Assembly (NCBI GenBank): GCA_029204225.1
Contig: CM055100.1
Span: 6,115,165 to 6,179,164 of the forward strand
Reading direction: 5' to 3'
Length of the DNA: 64,000 nucleotides
Source: Diphasiastrum complanatum
Taxonomy: Eukaryota; Streptophyta; Lycopodiopsida; Lycopodiales; Lycopodiaceae
Position numbers and translations under genes: made by a program. This document shows, piece after piece, positions 54,740 through 64,000 of the stretch (position 1 is its first letter; the number at the start of each line of letters is the position of its first letter). Under the pieces are notes generated by a model that worked only from the letters and a program-made list of their open reading frames with translations, did no database searches and was not told where the DNA came from.

Positions 54740-57290
54740 TATCTTATTTCAAATTAAATGATTCCTACACTAATAGCACCATAATTCTTCCTTTGAGGAG
54801 ACAAAGATTTGCTCACATGAATGTAGTGGTATATGGAATGATTGACTCTATGCTTTTTGCATGTGGTCAATTCAAGCGCTATATGGTTCCTATGAGGGAA
54901 GTTCTTTAATCCCTGTAATGTAAGAAGTTCTATGAAGAACTCAAGAATATCTTAAAATTATTCTTTTCATGATAACCTGATTGTGAAATGACTTACCCCT
55001 ATGATTATGACCCAAACTTAGTAGACCATGGGCAACACTTATGATTATTTTTAAATAGGGGCCCAGTTCCATGTGCATGGACCTATAAGGCCAAGTAGAA
55101 AGCATAATCATGCCAAAAGGGTGGCCTTTAAACTTTGTCCAAGCAAAACAACCTCAAAGTTCGTTTGAAGACTTTCATCCAATCTGCAGCAACCTCAAAG
55201 TTGACCTCCAACTTTCATCCAAGAAATACGAGACGTTGAAAGGTAGCCTTCAAACCTCATCCAAGAAACAAGGGCCTCAAAGGCAAAGTAGCCTTAAAAC
55301 TAAGTCCACAAGAAACCACAAGGATACAAAATATCTCTACCCATTCATTTGGGGATTCGATCCTAAGTGGGAAAAATCACAAGCCAAGCTCTTATTTAAC
55401 ATGTTATAGGATTTTGGATGCCTTTCAATATATTCAACTACATCCTTTTCTAAGAGACATTTGTGATGTTCTTGCCTTGAAATAAGTATTATTGTCACAT
55501 AAAAACATGAGTCTTGTGGAAATGAGGATGAGAATGTGCAACATCCCTTTCAAATGCTTTGTAGGCCATATTTGAGCACTCAAATGCTCCTATTTGTTAA
55601 TCTATGAGGAACCAAGTTACCAACTTGTCTGAGCATGTTGTTATATTATTTTCAAAGGTCAACATAATAAACTCTCACTTATTTTATATTAATGATAAGC
55701 TTAGCACCAATATGGGCCCACACGGATCCAATGAGACACTTGCCTATATACCTTACATTACTTTACATTAAAAATGTACCATGGAATGTAAGCCCATGAA
55801 AATGATGTGTTATCATTCATTAACTAAGCTCACAATGGAATGCCAACCAACACATTTGCTAATGACTTCTTGATTTTATGAAATAAGCATTTGTATCATA
55901 TAATTTTGATGTGACCGGTTTGTTGGAAACCAAAAAATGACACTCATCAAGTAATAATATTATCTCCTATTTGTCAGAAGCCTATATATGATACTTAGTG
56001 ACACTATCGATATTAAGATGCTCATATATATTTCTATTTCAAAAGATTAGATGTGCTGACAATAAGCTTGAATTTCCTTGTGTGTCATCAATCTCCCCAA
56101 TGCCCATGGAAGAGAATAGATAGTGGAAGCATATGTTACTTAACTATAATCTAAATAAAATAATTATTATGTACAATATGGACTTTTTAATCATACTAGA
56201 TTGGTTCATGAATTAAGGTTACTTAAACAATATTTGTAACCTTAGTAATCTATTATGCACTTTCAATACAATCTACCTTGGCATGTTAGTATTTGCATAC
56301 ATGATAAACTTCTCTTATTGTTACAAAAAATGTACTCCATAACATTTCACAAAGATTGAATGTTAGTTCTTCATATTACCCACTCCTCAGCAATTGTTTT
56401 TTTTCAATAAGTAAGCCATATACATATGATTTAAAGCACCTATCACTCCATAAATAACTAGTAAATTGATGAAAATTGGTACTTGCTCCTAATCAACTCT
56501 AATATTAATGCTGGTAAGTATCTGTTAGTCTTAAATCTCACATCCTTGCTTTATGGTATAGGCTTTCCTAATTTTTGATTTCTTACTGCACTCAACGACT
56601 GAAATAACAACCACCATACATAACAAACAAAAGCTACATTTGAATGAAGGTTGTTTTGTCCAATACATGCATGAATATTGTGCAAGAACACAAAAAAAGA
56701 AAATAGTGCTTAAATTTTTTCCTTAAGCACATATAGCCGACTATATTTTTATTATGTCAGATTGCTATAAATTACAAACGTTCAAACTAATTCTTCTTGC
56801 ACATCATTCATTATTCATAGGTTTTTCTTGATTGGACGGACCTTCATACATGTGTACATAGAACTTAGAAAACCTAGCTATGAGTCCAAAATTGGAAAAC
56901 AAATAATAGTAATTTTTTAATTATCATATAGTTTTGAATTGAAAATAGTCTTGTTTTTTGCTCCATTTGCTAAACATTAAAAATATATGCCAATTTTGAG
57001 ACCATATTATAGTCACTTGCCATCTCTTTGTAGGTCTATGAGCCATAACTATTGGGGGATGCGCTGAGCCAAAGTTAGTTGTGAAAGGAATAAAATGTCT
57101 CACACATAGATCTTTGAGGATTTCTATCTTTGGTCAAAGTTTTGTGAGACAAATATGTACTCTAGAACTATTTGCTAAGTGGTACTACTCAGAGTATGCA
57201 ATGTTGTTGGATGTAAGTTACAATGTGCTTAGATCAGAAAAAGATAAGAAGGTAGAATATTGGTTTTCCATCCAAATAGAGAGTTATTTT
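54740..57290. other. AT-rich stretch without a recognised gene
   Basis: A degenerate repeat region at 55100-55320 (recurring CTTTCATCCAAG and CCTCAAAG pieces) is the only structure I see. Short open frames show no family motif. Confidence 0.45.
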
Positions 57291-57412
57291 TTGATAGAAG
57301 CACCCCTCTAGTTGATGAAATAAGATGGAGGAGAAAGAAACCTAGAAGCACTCCTCTAGTTGATAGAAGCACCCCTCTAGTTGATGAAATAAGATGGAGG
57401 AGAAAGAAACCT
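57291..57412. repeat. Tandem duplication, 69-bp period
   Basis: AGAAGCACCCCTCTAGTTGA through GAGGAGAAAGAAACCT occurs at 57297 and 57366, with a short partial copy between (57343-57364). In one frame it repeats STPLVDEIRWRRKK. Confidence 0.9.
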
Positions 57413-57960
57413 ATGCGATCAGGAAAGACCAAAATTGTGGGTGATAACTGTAAGGAGAAAGATACACCTTGAAATACTTACTAAGGAGGACACAAAATGC
57501 AAAGCAATGAAGTCTAGTAAAGAGGAAGAGTTACGACAATCTACATGAGAGAAGGAAAAGGCCTAATAGATTCTAAGTATATCTTTCACTCATGAGGGGT
57601 ATCATTCAATCCAAGAAGCCCTCTTGCTATGAATAAGCAAAGGGACAATGAGACAGCTTGGCAAAAGGAAATGCAACAGGAGATAGACTCATCAACTAGC
57701 ATGACACATGGGACTTTAGACATCATGCGAGTAAGGAAAGTACAAGTTTTGCAAGTTTTTTTTGCTTTAGATTATGGTGATAATGACAATCACATAAAAT
57801 CTAGGCCAATTTCACATGTTTGAATAAACACATCAAGTTATTGCACATGCCATTAGATACAAAAAAGAGGGCAATTGAGGTAGAGTGTTATGGACATCAA
57901 CAGATCTTAGACCTACTATCACCTTGGGATTAGACTATGATATATATTCCTAGCTTGCCA
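57413..57960. other. Stretch with no recognised gene
   Basis: A short plus-strand frame (57629-57823) begins with a piece that faintly recalls the copia RT start, but it is too weak to call. Confidence 0.35.
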
Positions 57961-57964
57961 CCTT

Positions 57965-58985
57965 TTAGTTACTCAATATATATTGCAACCTTTCTTGAAA
58001 CACATAATTTGAAACCCAACTGCTCAAGTAGCAAATACCTTTGAAGAACAAGGTGCTATGGAATACACCACTGTAATGGCAAAAAATGCAAATTGGTCTT
58101 AGCATTGTTGTGTGCCTCATGAGCATGCTTGGATCTGTGAAATGTGGACATTCGGCTCGACGATGTTTTCCTCCGCATCCATAGCATCTTACCGAGTGCA
58201 ATACACCATCGCCTCTAAGTTGATAGGCATACACTAGTAATAGATTCCCCTTAGGATCTTCCACAAAATCTTCTTTAGAGTTCGGAGACATTCAAGATGA
58301 TATGACCAATACCTCCACCTTGCCACTGGTTGTTAAAGAAACTTGTGATTTAGATAGATCAATTTGACATCCATGCTCCTTGTCGGTTTGATTATGTTTT
58401 TGACCATTGAATTCCTGGATTTGGCTGTCGAACTTGCTACTCTACATTTTGCCCTTGTAAGAAGCACAAATTCTTGATTGGACACCTGGTACTTGGATGA
58501 TCTCCAAATAAAAAGGTACATTCATCCTTCTCAAAAAAAGTGACCGTGCAAGCATTAGCTTGAGGACAGCCTGAACTTGAAGTGCAAGGTTCTTGGGCTT
58601 CTACTGCACTTGATCTGCTTGACTCTGCTGCACTTAGTTGTCTTGTATAGGGTTCCATTCTTGCTAGATCATCGCTCATTGTTGACTCTTGTTCATCTGA
58701 TTTCCCATCTGATGATTTATCAAAGCGGAAGAAAAAATCCATCATCCCATGTGAGATCTGCAGTTCCATCATGGCAGTATCTTTATAGAGTTGTGCAAGT
58801 GACGCATATGATGCTAACTCTTCCATACTAGATCTGATCTTTTTGGGCAATCCAACATAGTATTTTGCCATGATGATTTGTTCAGGAATCGGACAATCCT
58901 TCACTAGATGGAAGATTTGATGGGTGTAGTCTCAAATTGTTTCACCAGGGAACTTCTTTAGTTTAGATAATCCTGCAAGGGCGGT
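57965..58985 (-). pseudogene. Ty3/gypsy-like Gag relic with Cys/His knuckles
   Basis: The minus strand has LSKLKKFPGETI near 58960, an in-frame TGA, then DYTHQIFHLVKD and MAKYYVGLPKKIRSSMEELA, a capsid-like block. Then come a Ser/Glu-rich linker and Cys/His motifs: CTFLFGDHPSTRCP, CYGCGGKHRRAEC and CIFCHYSGVFH. A frameshift near 58440 splits the frame. No protease follows. This is probably a retroelement Gag, of the gypsy type by capsid pattern, or a non-autonomous derivative. Confidence 0.6.
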
Positions 58986-59540
58986 TTCCATAGTTCAGCA
59001 CTATAATTTTGCAAAGTAGCTAGTTGGTGGATTGCTTCAAGGACCATACAATGATGGTGGTGTTTCAACTTTCTTTTTGCTCTTTTTATTTAAAAAAAAA
59101 TTGTAAAAAAGAAAAAGAAGAAGAAGAAGAAGAAGAAGAAGAAAGAGTCGCTAAACGATGGATCAGTATGGATGGGAACAGACAAAGTTGGATTTAACAG
59201 ATGTGCACGATGAAAGTTACACTGTTAAGAGAAGATGGAAAATGGAATATGGATGGAACAAAAAAGTGATGGATGGATGGATGGTATTAATGGTAACGGA
59301 CTAATTTTTCTTGGTACTGATCAGCTTGATCTAAGGTTCATTCACTTGGTTCAGTCTAGAGATGTTGGATCTTGATGGATGTTGTGACTGCACCCTAGAT
59401 TTGACAAGATTTGATCAGTTTCAGTTGGCTAATAGTGTAATTTTAGCCATTTTTCTTGGTTTTTTTCAGGTATCTTTGATTGGCCTCAGATTTTCACAAT
59501 AGATAGATTTGACGCAGATCTTTTTATTGATCCTATCTGT
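58986..59540. other. Non-coding stretch with a GAA microsatellite
   Basis: A GAA trinucleotide run lies at about 59116-59154, with a short ATGG run near 59268-59285. Nothing else is recognised. Confidence 0.6.
59116..59154. repeat. (GAA)n microsatellite
   Basis: About 13 consecutive GAA units. Confidence 0.95.
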
Positions 59541-60230
59541 GAAGGCTACTCAGTGCGAGAGTTGGTCATGCGAGGGTTCTTTGTATTGTTTTGCAGTTAA
59601 AAAAACCACTTTTCTTGCAATTGGAAACTAACTCTTGTCTTTTTAGCAGTAGATGGATCTGGATCAAGATCCAACTTATGTCAAACCTACGAAAGTTAAC
59701 TCTCGCAGATGCGAAGGTTACTGACGTAAGATCAATCAATATTGGATACTAACTCTCGCAGACTTCATCACTGATGTAAAACAACATTTTGAAGACAATG
59801 GGATGGTCTACGAAGGTTACTTCTTAGTGGTGCGAGAGTTATTGATGTCTGCGAGGGTTCAAAACCACTTTTTGGCTCACAGATCAATCAATAATTCAAA
59901 CTAATTCTCGTAGGCTTTTTTGTATCACTGTCTCAATGAGTTGGAGCTTCGAAATTCTTTGCAAAGGTTAGTTGCCAAAAAAAACCAAAATTTTGATATC
60001 TGCGAGGGTTCTGGCCTTGATTTTGCTATTCTAGATCCTGGGAACCTTCGCAGAAGGTCTTAACCTGCAAGGTAATTTTTGCAGAGATTTTTGTGTCGCT
60101 ATCTCAATGAGACGGAGCTTCAGAAGACTCTACAAAGGTTACTTAGCAGTATTTTTTAAAATTTTAATATGTTTTGGATTTTTTTGGCTATTTTGGCAAA
60201 ATGGCTGGGAACTAACTCTCACAAAGATTT
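59540..60230. repeat. Dispersed GCGAGAGTT/GCGAAGGTTAC motif cluster
   Basis: A short motif recurs on both strands at irregular spacing: GCGAGAGTT (59557, 59838), TGCGAGGGTTC (59570, 59859, 60001), CGAAGGTTACT (59714, 59810), AACTCTCGCAG (59699, 59751), AACCTTCGCAG (60050), and weaker forms to 60220. Confidence 0.6.
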
Positions 60231-60389
60231 CTGTGTCCCGTCGGATAAGATTTCTATAGTTCATGAAATGGAAGCATTGGACTATTTATAGTATGAAGTT
60301 TTTTCAATATTTGCTATTCCAGTTGTGGATGTTTCAGATATGTATCTAAATGGTTGTGAATTCTCAGCAATTCTTAACTCAATAAATAT

Positions 60390-61530
60390 AGACTCATGAA
60401 CAAGCAATGAAAGAACAGATCATAAATAAATTTGAAGATGCTTTTCCAACTGAATTACCTCATGGTTTACCACCAGCTAGGTCAGTAGACCACATGATTG
60501 AGTTTATTCCAAGAAGTCAACCTATCAAGTTTTATGAGAAAGAGGAGATATAAATTTCAAATCAAATAGAAACTTATCTGAAAATGGGACATATACAACC
60601 TATTAAATCACCATGTGGCACTCCTATTCTTCTAAAAGCGAAGAAAGATGGAGGTTTCTAGATGTGTGTGGATTACAAGGGGTTAAATAAGGTGACTGTC
60701 AAGAATAAATATCCGTTGGAAAAGTCTGTCGTGGTATTCCTAGATGATATTATCGTCTACAGTAAGACCTTTATGGAACACATAGAACACTTGGGAATCA
60801 TCTTGATGAAACTTCGGTAGGACTTACTCTACGCTAAAGATTCCAAGTGTGAATTCTTTAAGCAAGAGTTGCTTTATCTCGATCATAAGATCATTGTTAA
60901 TGGGATCAAGATTGATGAGGATAAAATCAAGATAGTGATTGAATGGCCAATGATGGAAACTGTGAGGCAAGTTAAATCATTTTTAGGATTTACAGTTTTC
61001 TTCAGAAGATTTATTGAGGATTATGCTAAGGTAGCAACTCCGCTCAATAATCTAACAAAAGGGATTCTTAATAAAAAGAAAAAGAGGAATCAACCTAGTC
61101 TGCCTGTTGTTTGGAACAAGAAATCGAATTAGTGTTTTGAGAAACTTACCTTACGTCGTGAGAACTGACGCAAGTGATATTGCAATTGGAGTGGTTCTAT
61201 TACAAATGGATAGGCCACTAGCATTTGAAAGCAAAAAATTCACTGGTTATGTTATACTACTACGCAGGAAAATGAATTGTTTGCAGTAATCCATGCACTT
61301 AAAACCTAGAGACACTACTTGGATGGTAGTAAGTTTATAGTGTATATGGATCACTAGCCTTTAGTATTTTTGCAATCAACATGATCTTTGGAAGAGGAAA
61401 GCTCGATGGGCTGAATTGATGCAATAATTTGATCATGAAAATTGTTACATAAGAGGCAGCTCTAATCAAGTTGTATATGCTCTTAGTCAGATCGGTGAAT
61501 TGAATGAGTTGTCACATTCATCCAAAGTTC
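60390..61530 (+). pseudogene. Ty3/gypsy pol relic: reverse transcriptase and RNase H with internal deletion
   Basis: The relic starts with KFEDAFPTELPHGLPPARSV and MGHIQPIKSPCGTPI, then CVDYKGLNKVTVKNKYPL. A deletion joins this directly to VVVFLDDIIVYS (60727), removing the finger/palm stretch between. It continues with KCEFFKQELLYL, GIKIDEDKIKIV, FLGFTVFFRRFIEDYAKVA, and RNase H (RTDASDIAIGVVL, PLAFESKKF) to about 61500. Stops and shifts are frequent. Integrase is absent. Confidence 0.88.
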
Positions 61531-62640
61531 CACGGATCTATATCCTTTGCTGAGAGGAAAATATGAAACAGACTCCCATTTTGGTCATTGTCCAGACCAG
61601 AAGAAATGTGAATAGTATTGAGTCTAGTTCACAGGGGAAACATCATTAGTACTAAAGTGATTTCGTAGCCAAACAATGATGTATTAAATATTACCACGTT
61701 GATGTGTTCAACAAATTAGACTAAACAATAAGAGATTTATCAATTACAAATGACTACAAAGAAGCATACATTCAAACATGATACTGAACGCAATAAGAAA
61801 GATAGATTGATTCAGTAAGTAGCATGTACGAATTAGATGACGAGAGCACAAAACAACAGCGGACGAAAATCGCGTACTCTAAGTTATCTTTGAGTAACTG
61901 AAAAACTGCGTATGAATGTAGCCCATCATCAGGTCACTCGCATTCCACTCATTGGAATGGTGATGAAAACTCTTGGAAATGTTTTTATCTCTACTAGATG
62001 ACATTGCCCTGCCCACTGGCTATGAGCAACAACTTTCAAAAATCAATTTGACCCAAGAACGGCCAAAAATGGTGTCCTCTAGCAAAGATAGCCTTCTCCA
62101 GAGAATGGCCTTGCAAAATAAACTACAATTTTAAAATGAAGTTTTTTAAAAAAGAACTGGCATTCTTTTTTACTTCGGGTCCAATCTAAATTTCTAATTG
62201 AATATTTTGAAGAAAATAAAGTGCCTTTGCACTTCTCTTCCCTTCGGGTCCATTTCAACCACATCCAATGGTTTCTTTCCATCCAATGGCCCATGTCTCT
62301 CCCAAAGACATGTGATCTAGACTGTTGATTGACTTCAAGCCCTAATCAATGATTCATAGAGCCTCCACACACCAAAGTCCAGCCACACCTCAAGCTCTCA
62401 AAGATGGCATATCAAAAGTTAATTGTTTTACAAACCATATGTCTCTGACAAGTGTCCCTAAACTAGCCTACCACCTGCCTTAGGCCCAATATTGGCCACA
62501 TAAACTGACAAACCTGAGATATGCCCTCAAGTATAGCATAACGAAATAAAAAGGTTGATTTCCCTCCAAGTGGCTACATGGCTAATCCGAGTAGCTTGTT
62601 ACAAGATGAGTGCCCGATTGATATGTCGATAGCAGGTCAC
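61531..62640. other. Stretch with no recognised gene
   Basis: No protein domain, LTR edge or tandem repeat is visible in this interval. Its position after the gypsy relic does not reveal the missing integrase. Confidence 0.45.
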
Positions 62641-62648
62641 GTTCCGAT

Positions 62649-62660
62649 CACTACTGGAAA
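62649..62660 (+). other. CACTA-like terminus, unpaired
   Basis: CACTACTGGAAA followed by AT-rich DNA resembles the terminal inverted repeat of plant CACTA elements. No inverted partner was found in the window, so this may be chance. Confidence 0.25.
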
Positions 62661-62834
62661 TACAATAAATTAGATACACCATAAATCTAATTTAACTATA
62701 CAATATCGTATTTCAAGCTTACATAAAAAATACATCAAATCGGATATGATTCTTAACATACAATAATCAATAGTGATAGCCATAGTGCAGAATTAAGTAT
62801 TACACACACAAACTAAGCATATAAAAACTAAATA

Positions 62835-62990
62835 CCATTTCATTGAAGATAAATTTCTATCAACGAATTTGATGTAATACATTATAGAGCTGAAAATCAA
62901 CTAACTAATATTCTTACAAAGCCTTTAAGTTTATATGAAATTGAGTTTTTTAGAGAGAAACTTTATGTTTATAAGATAAATTAAGGCTCA
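62835..62990 (+). pseudogene. Copia RNase H C-terminal fragment
   Basis: KYHFIEDKF, then after a one-base shift FDVIHYRAENQLTNILTKPL, then FFREKLYVYKI and a stop, match the last part of copia polyproteins (YHFIRE...QLADILTKPL). The purine-rich CAAGGGAGAGAAC after the stop could be a polypurine tract. No LTR is evident. Confidence 0.7.
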
Positions 62991-64000
62991 AGGGAGAGAA
63001 CTAAATTATTGAAGCTATAATTTATCAAACTTTCCAAATCAACATAATGTAAATCATATTTTTTTAGTTTATATGCTATTGTATTGAGTGTCAGGTCGAT
63101 GGCACATAGAGTTTGTGACTCATGATAGTTGTCTGACCATTGTGCCTTGTAATAGCACCCCCACTAGAAAATGTCGTAGACTATATGTACTTTTTTCTTA
63201 GTTCATTTTATGCATGCTAGCTTGGAGTTTGGTGTCTATGTTGGTTGCTCTTTATTTTCTATAAGCTATGGTGTTTGATGTGCTCTTGATTTGTAGCATG
63301 CATGTGTAATCGGTCCTTGACAATAATCTATTTAATGATTCATGTATCAATCTGTATATTTGTCATATGTGATCAGTAATCCAAAACCCACAATCTTTCC
63401 TATGATAGTCATCTAAAAAATAAAGAAAATAGAAGAGTAGGTGAAATCCATATGGATTTTTGCCCATGGAGAAGCATATGTTATCTTGGAGTTGATGCTA
63501 AGGTAACTTTTTTAACAAATCCATTTATACAATATTGACGATCTTCTAGGACAAATCTAAAACCATCAAGCAAGTAGGTAGAGTTTTTTTTAATGGAAGG
63601 GTGGTGATTTTAGCTTTCAAAACACTTGTAAGTTTCATGGCTAGAGCTTACAACAACAAAAAAGTAGCAACGACCATATTGAAAGCCACAAGACTTGAGG
63701 AAGCATTTTATAACCATTGGAAGCATTGCTAAATTTGCTTAACCATTTTTGCTTGTCCTTTATCCATAGGTTAGCTTTGTTTTCTTTGTTGATTGCTATG
63801 ACATTGTGGTCTCTCCCTTCTTTAGGTAAATCTAGTTAGCTTGGATGTGATAGGTGTTAATTATTGTGACAATTCTATCAAAATTGATGCGTTGTTTTTT
63901 GGTGAGTTTGATTTTAAAAGTGTCTTCTTAATCTTAAATTGCAAAAAAGAAAAATTCTTCAATTTCCAATATGCACTACAAAGCACCTCGTCAAATTATG
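62991..64000. other. AT-rich stretch with no recognised gene
   Basis: Only short open frames occur. It may include the decayed LTR of the adjacent copia fragment. Confidence 0.4.

Noticed and set aside
57629-57823. Copia reverse transcriptase start
   Set aside because: AWQKEMQQEID recalls the copia block before RT, but nothing downstream supports it.

Overview
The window looks like nuclear DNA from a land plant with a large, repeat-rich genome. The evidence is plant-type Ty1/copia primer-binding sites (TGGTATCAGAGC), a Ty3/gypsy chromovirus with a chromodomain, GT-AG introns, TATA boxes, long GA/TA microsatellites, a tRNA-derived SINE and a hAT-type MITE. The clade cannot be fixed from sequence alone. 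A gymnosperm, fern or other large-genome lineage would fit, but this is inference.

Layout. 1-7.5 kb: nested retrotransposon relics. These are a minus-strand copia fragment, a Ty3 reverse transcriptase fragment, copia element A (5' LTR, gag, broken pol) and copia element B, whose 5' LTR cuts into A. 7.5-11.7 kb: mostly silent DNA. 11.8-17.4 kb: a plausible two-exon host gene (zinc finger plus coiled coil, 291 residues). Its 4.7 kb intron holds copia gag relics, a hAT-type MITE with an 8-bp target duplication, and a microsatellite. 17.4-27.3 kb: repeats, a SINE with a 17-bp target duplication, a gypsy integrase/chromodomain relic, and a minus-strand copia gag/protease relic.

27.7-34.1 kb and 43.7-49.5 kb: two complete minus-strand copia retrotransposons. 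Each has a single open polyprotein (1317 and 1316 residues), two LTRs that are identical by eye, and a perfect 5-bp target duplication (ATATA; AGAGG). Both must be very recent insertions. The second sits inside an older, decayed, plus-strand relative (43.6 kb joined to 49.5-52.6 kb).

34.6-42.8 kb is the most unusual part. It is a compact four-gene island in the order plus, minus, plus, minus: (1) a transposase-like gene with a coiled coil; (2) an acidic protein with a CxxC pair, not recognised; (3) a chimaeric gene joining a histone H3/CENH3-like fold to a Ulp1/SENP-like (C48) SUMO-protease domain; (4) a gene with a possible BAH-like region. Genes 2 and 3 diverge from a shared promoter with six exact CACGTG boxes in 260 bp and outward-facing TATA boxes. 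All four genes carry a few in-frame stops, most explicable as TGG to TAG/TGA, so this copy is probably decaying. I infer an undescribed multi-gene DNA transposon, or a transposon-like island, that carries chromatin genes.

52.6-64 kb: decayed gypsy and copia pieces (RT, gag, pol, RNase H tail), tandem repeats, and long stretches in which I see no gene.
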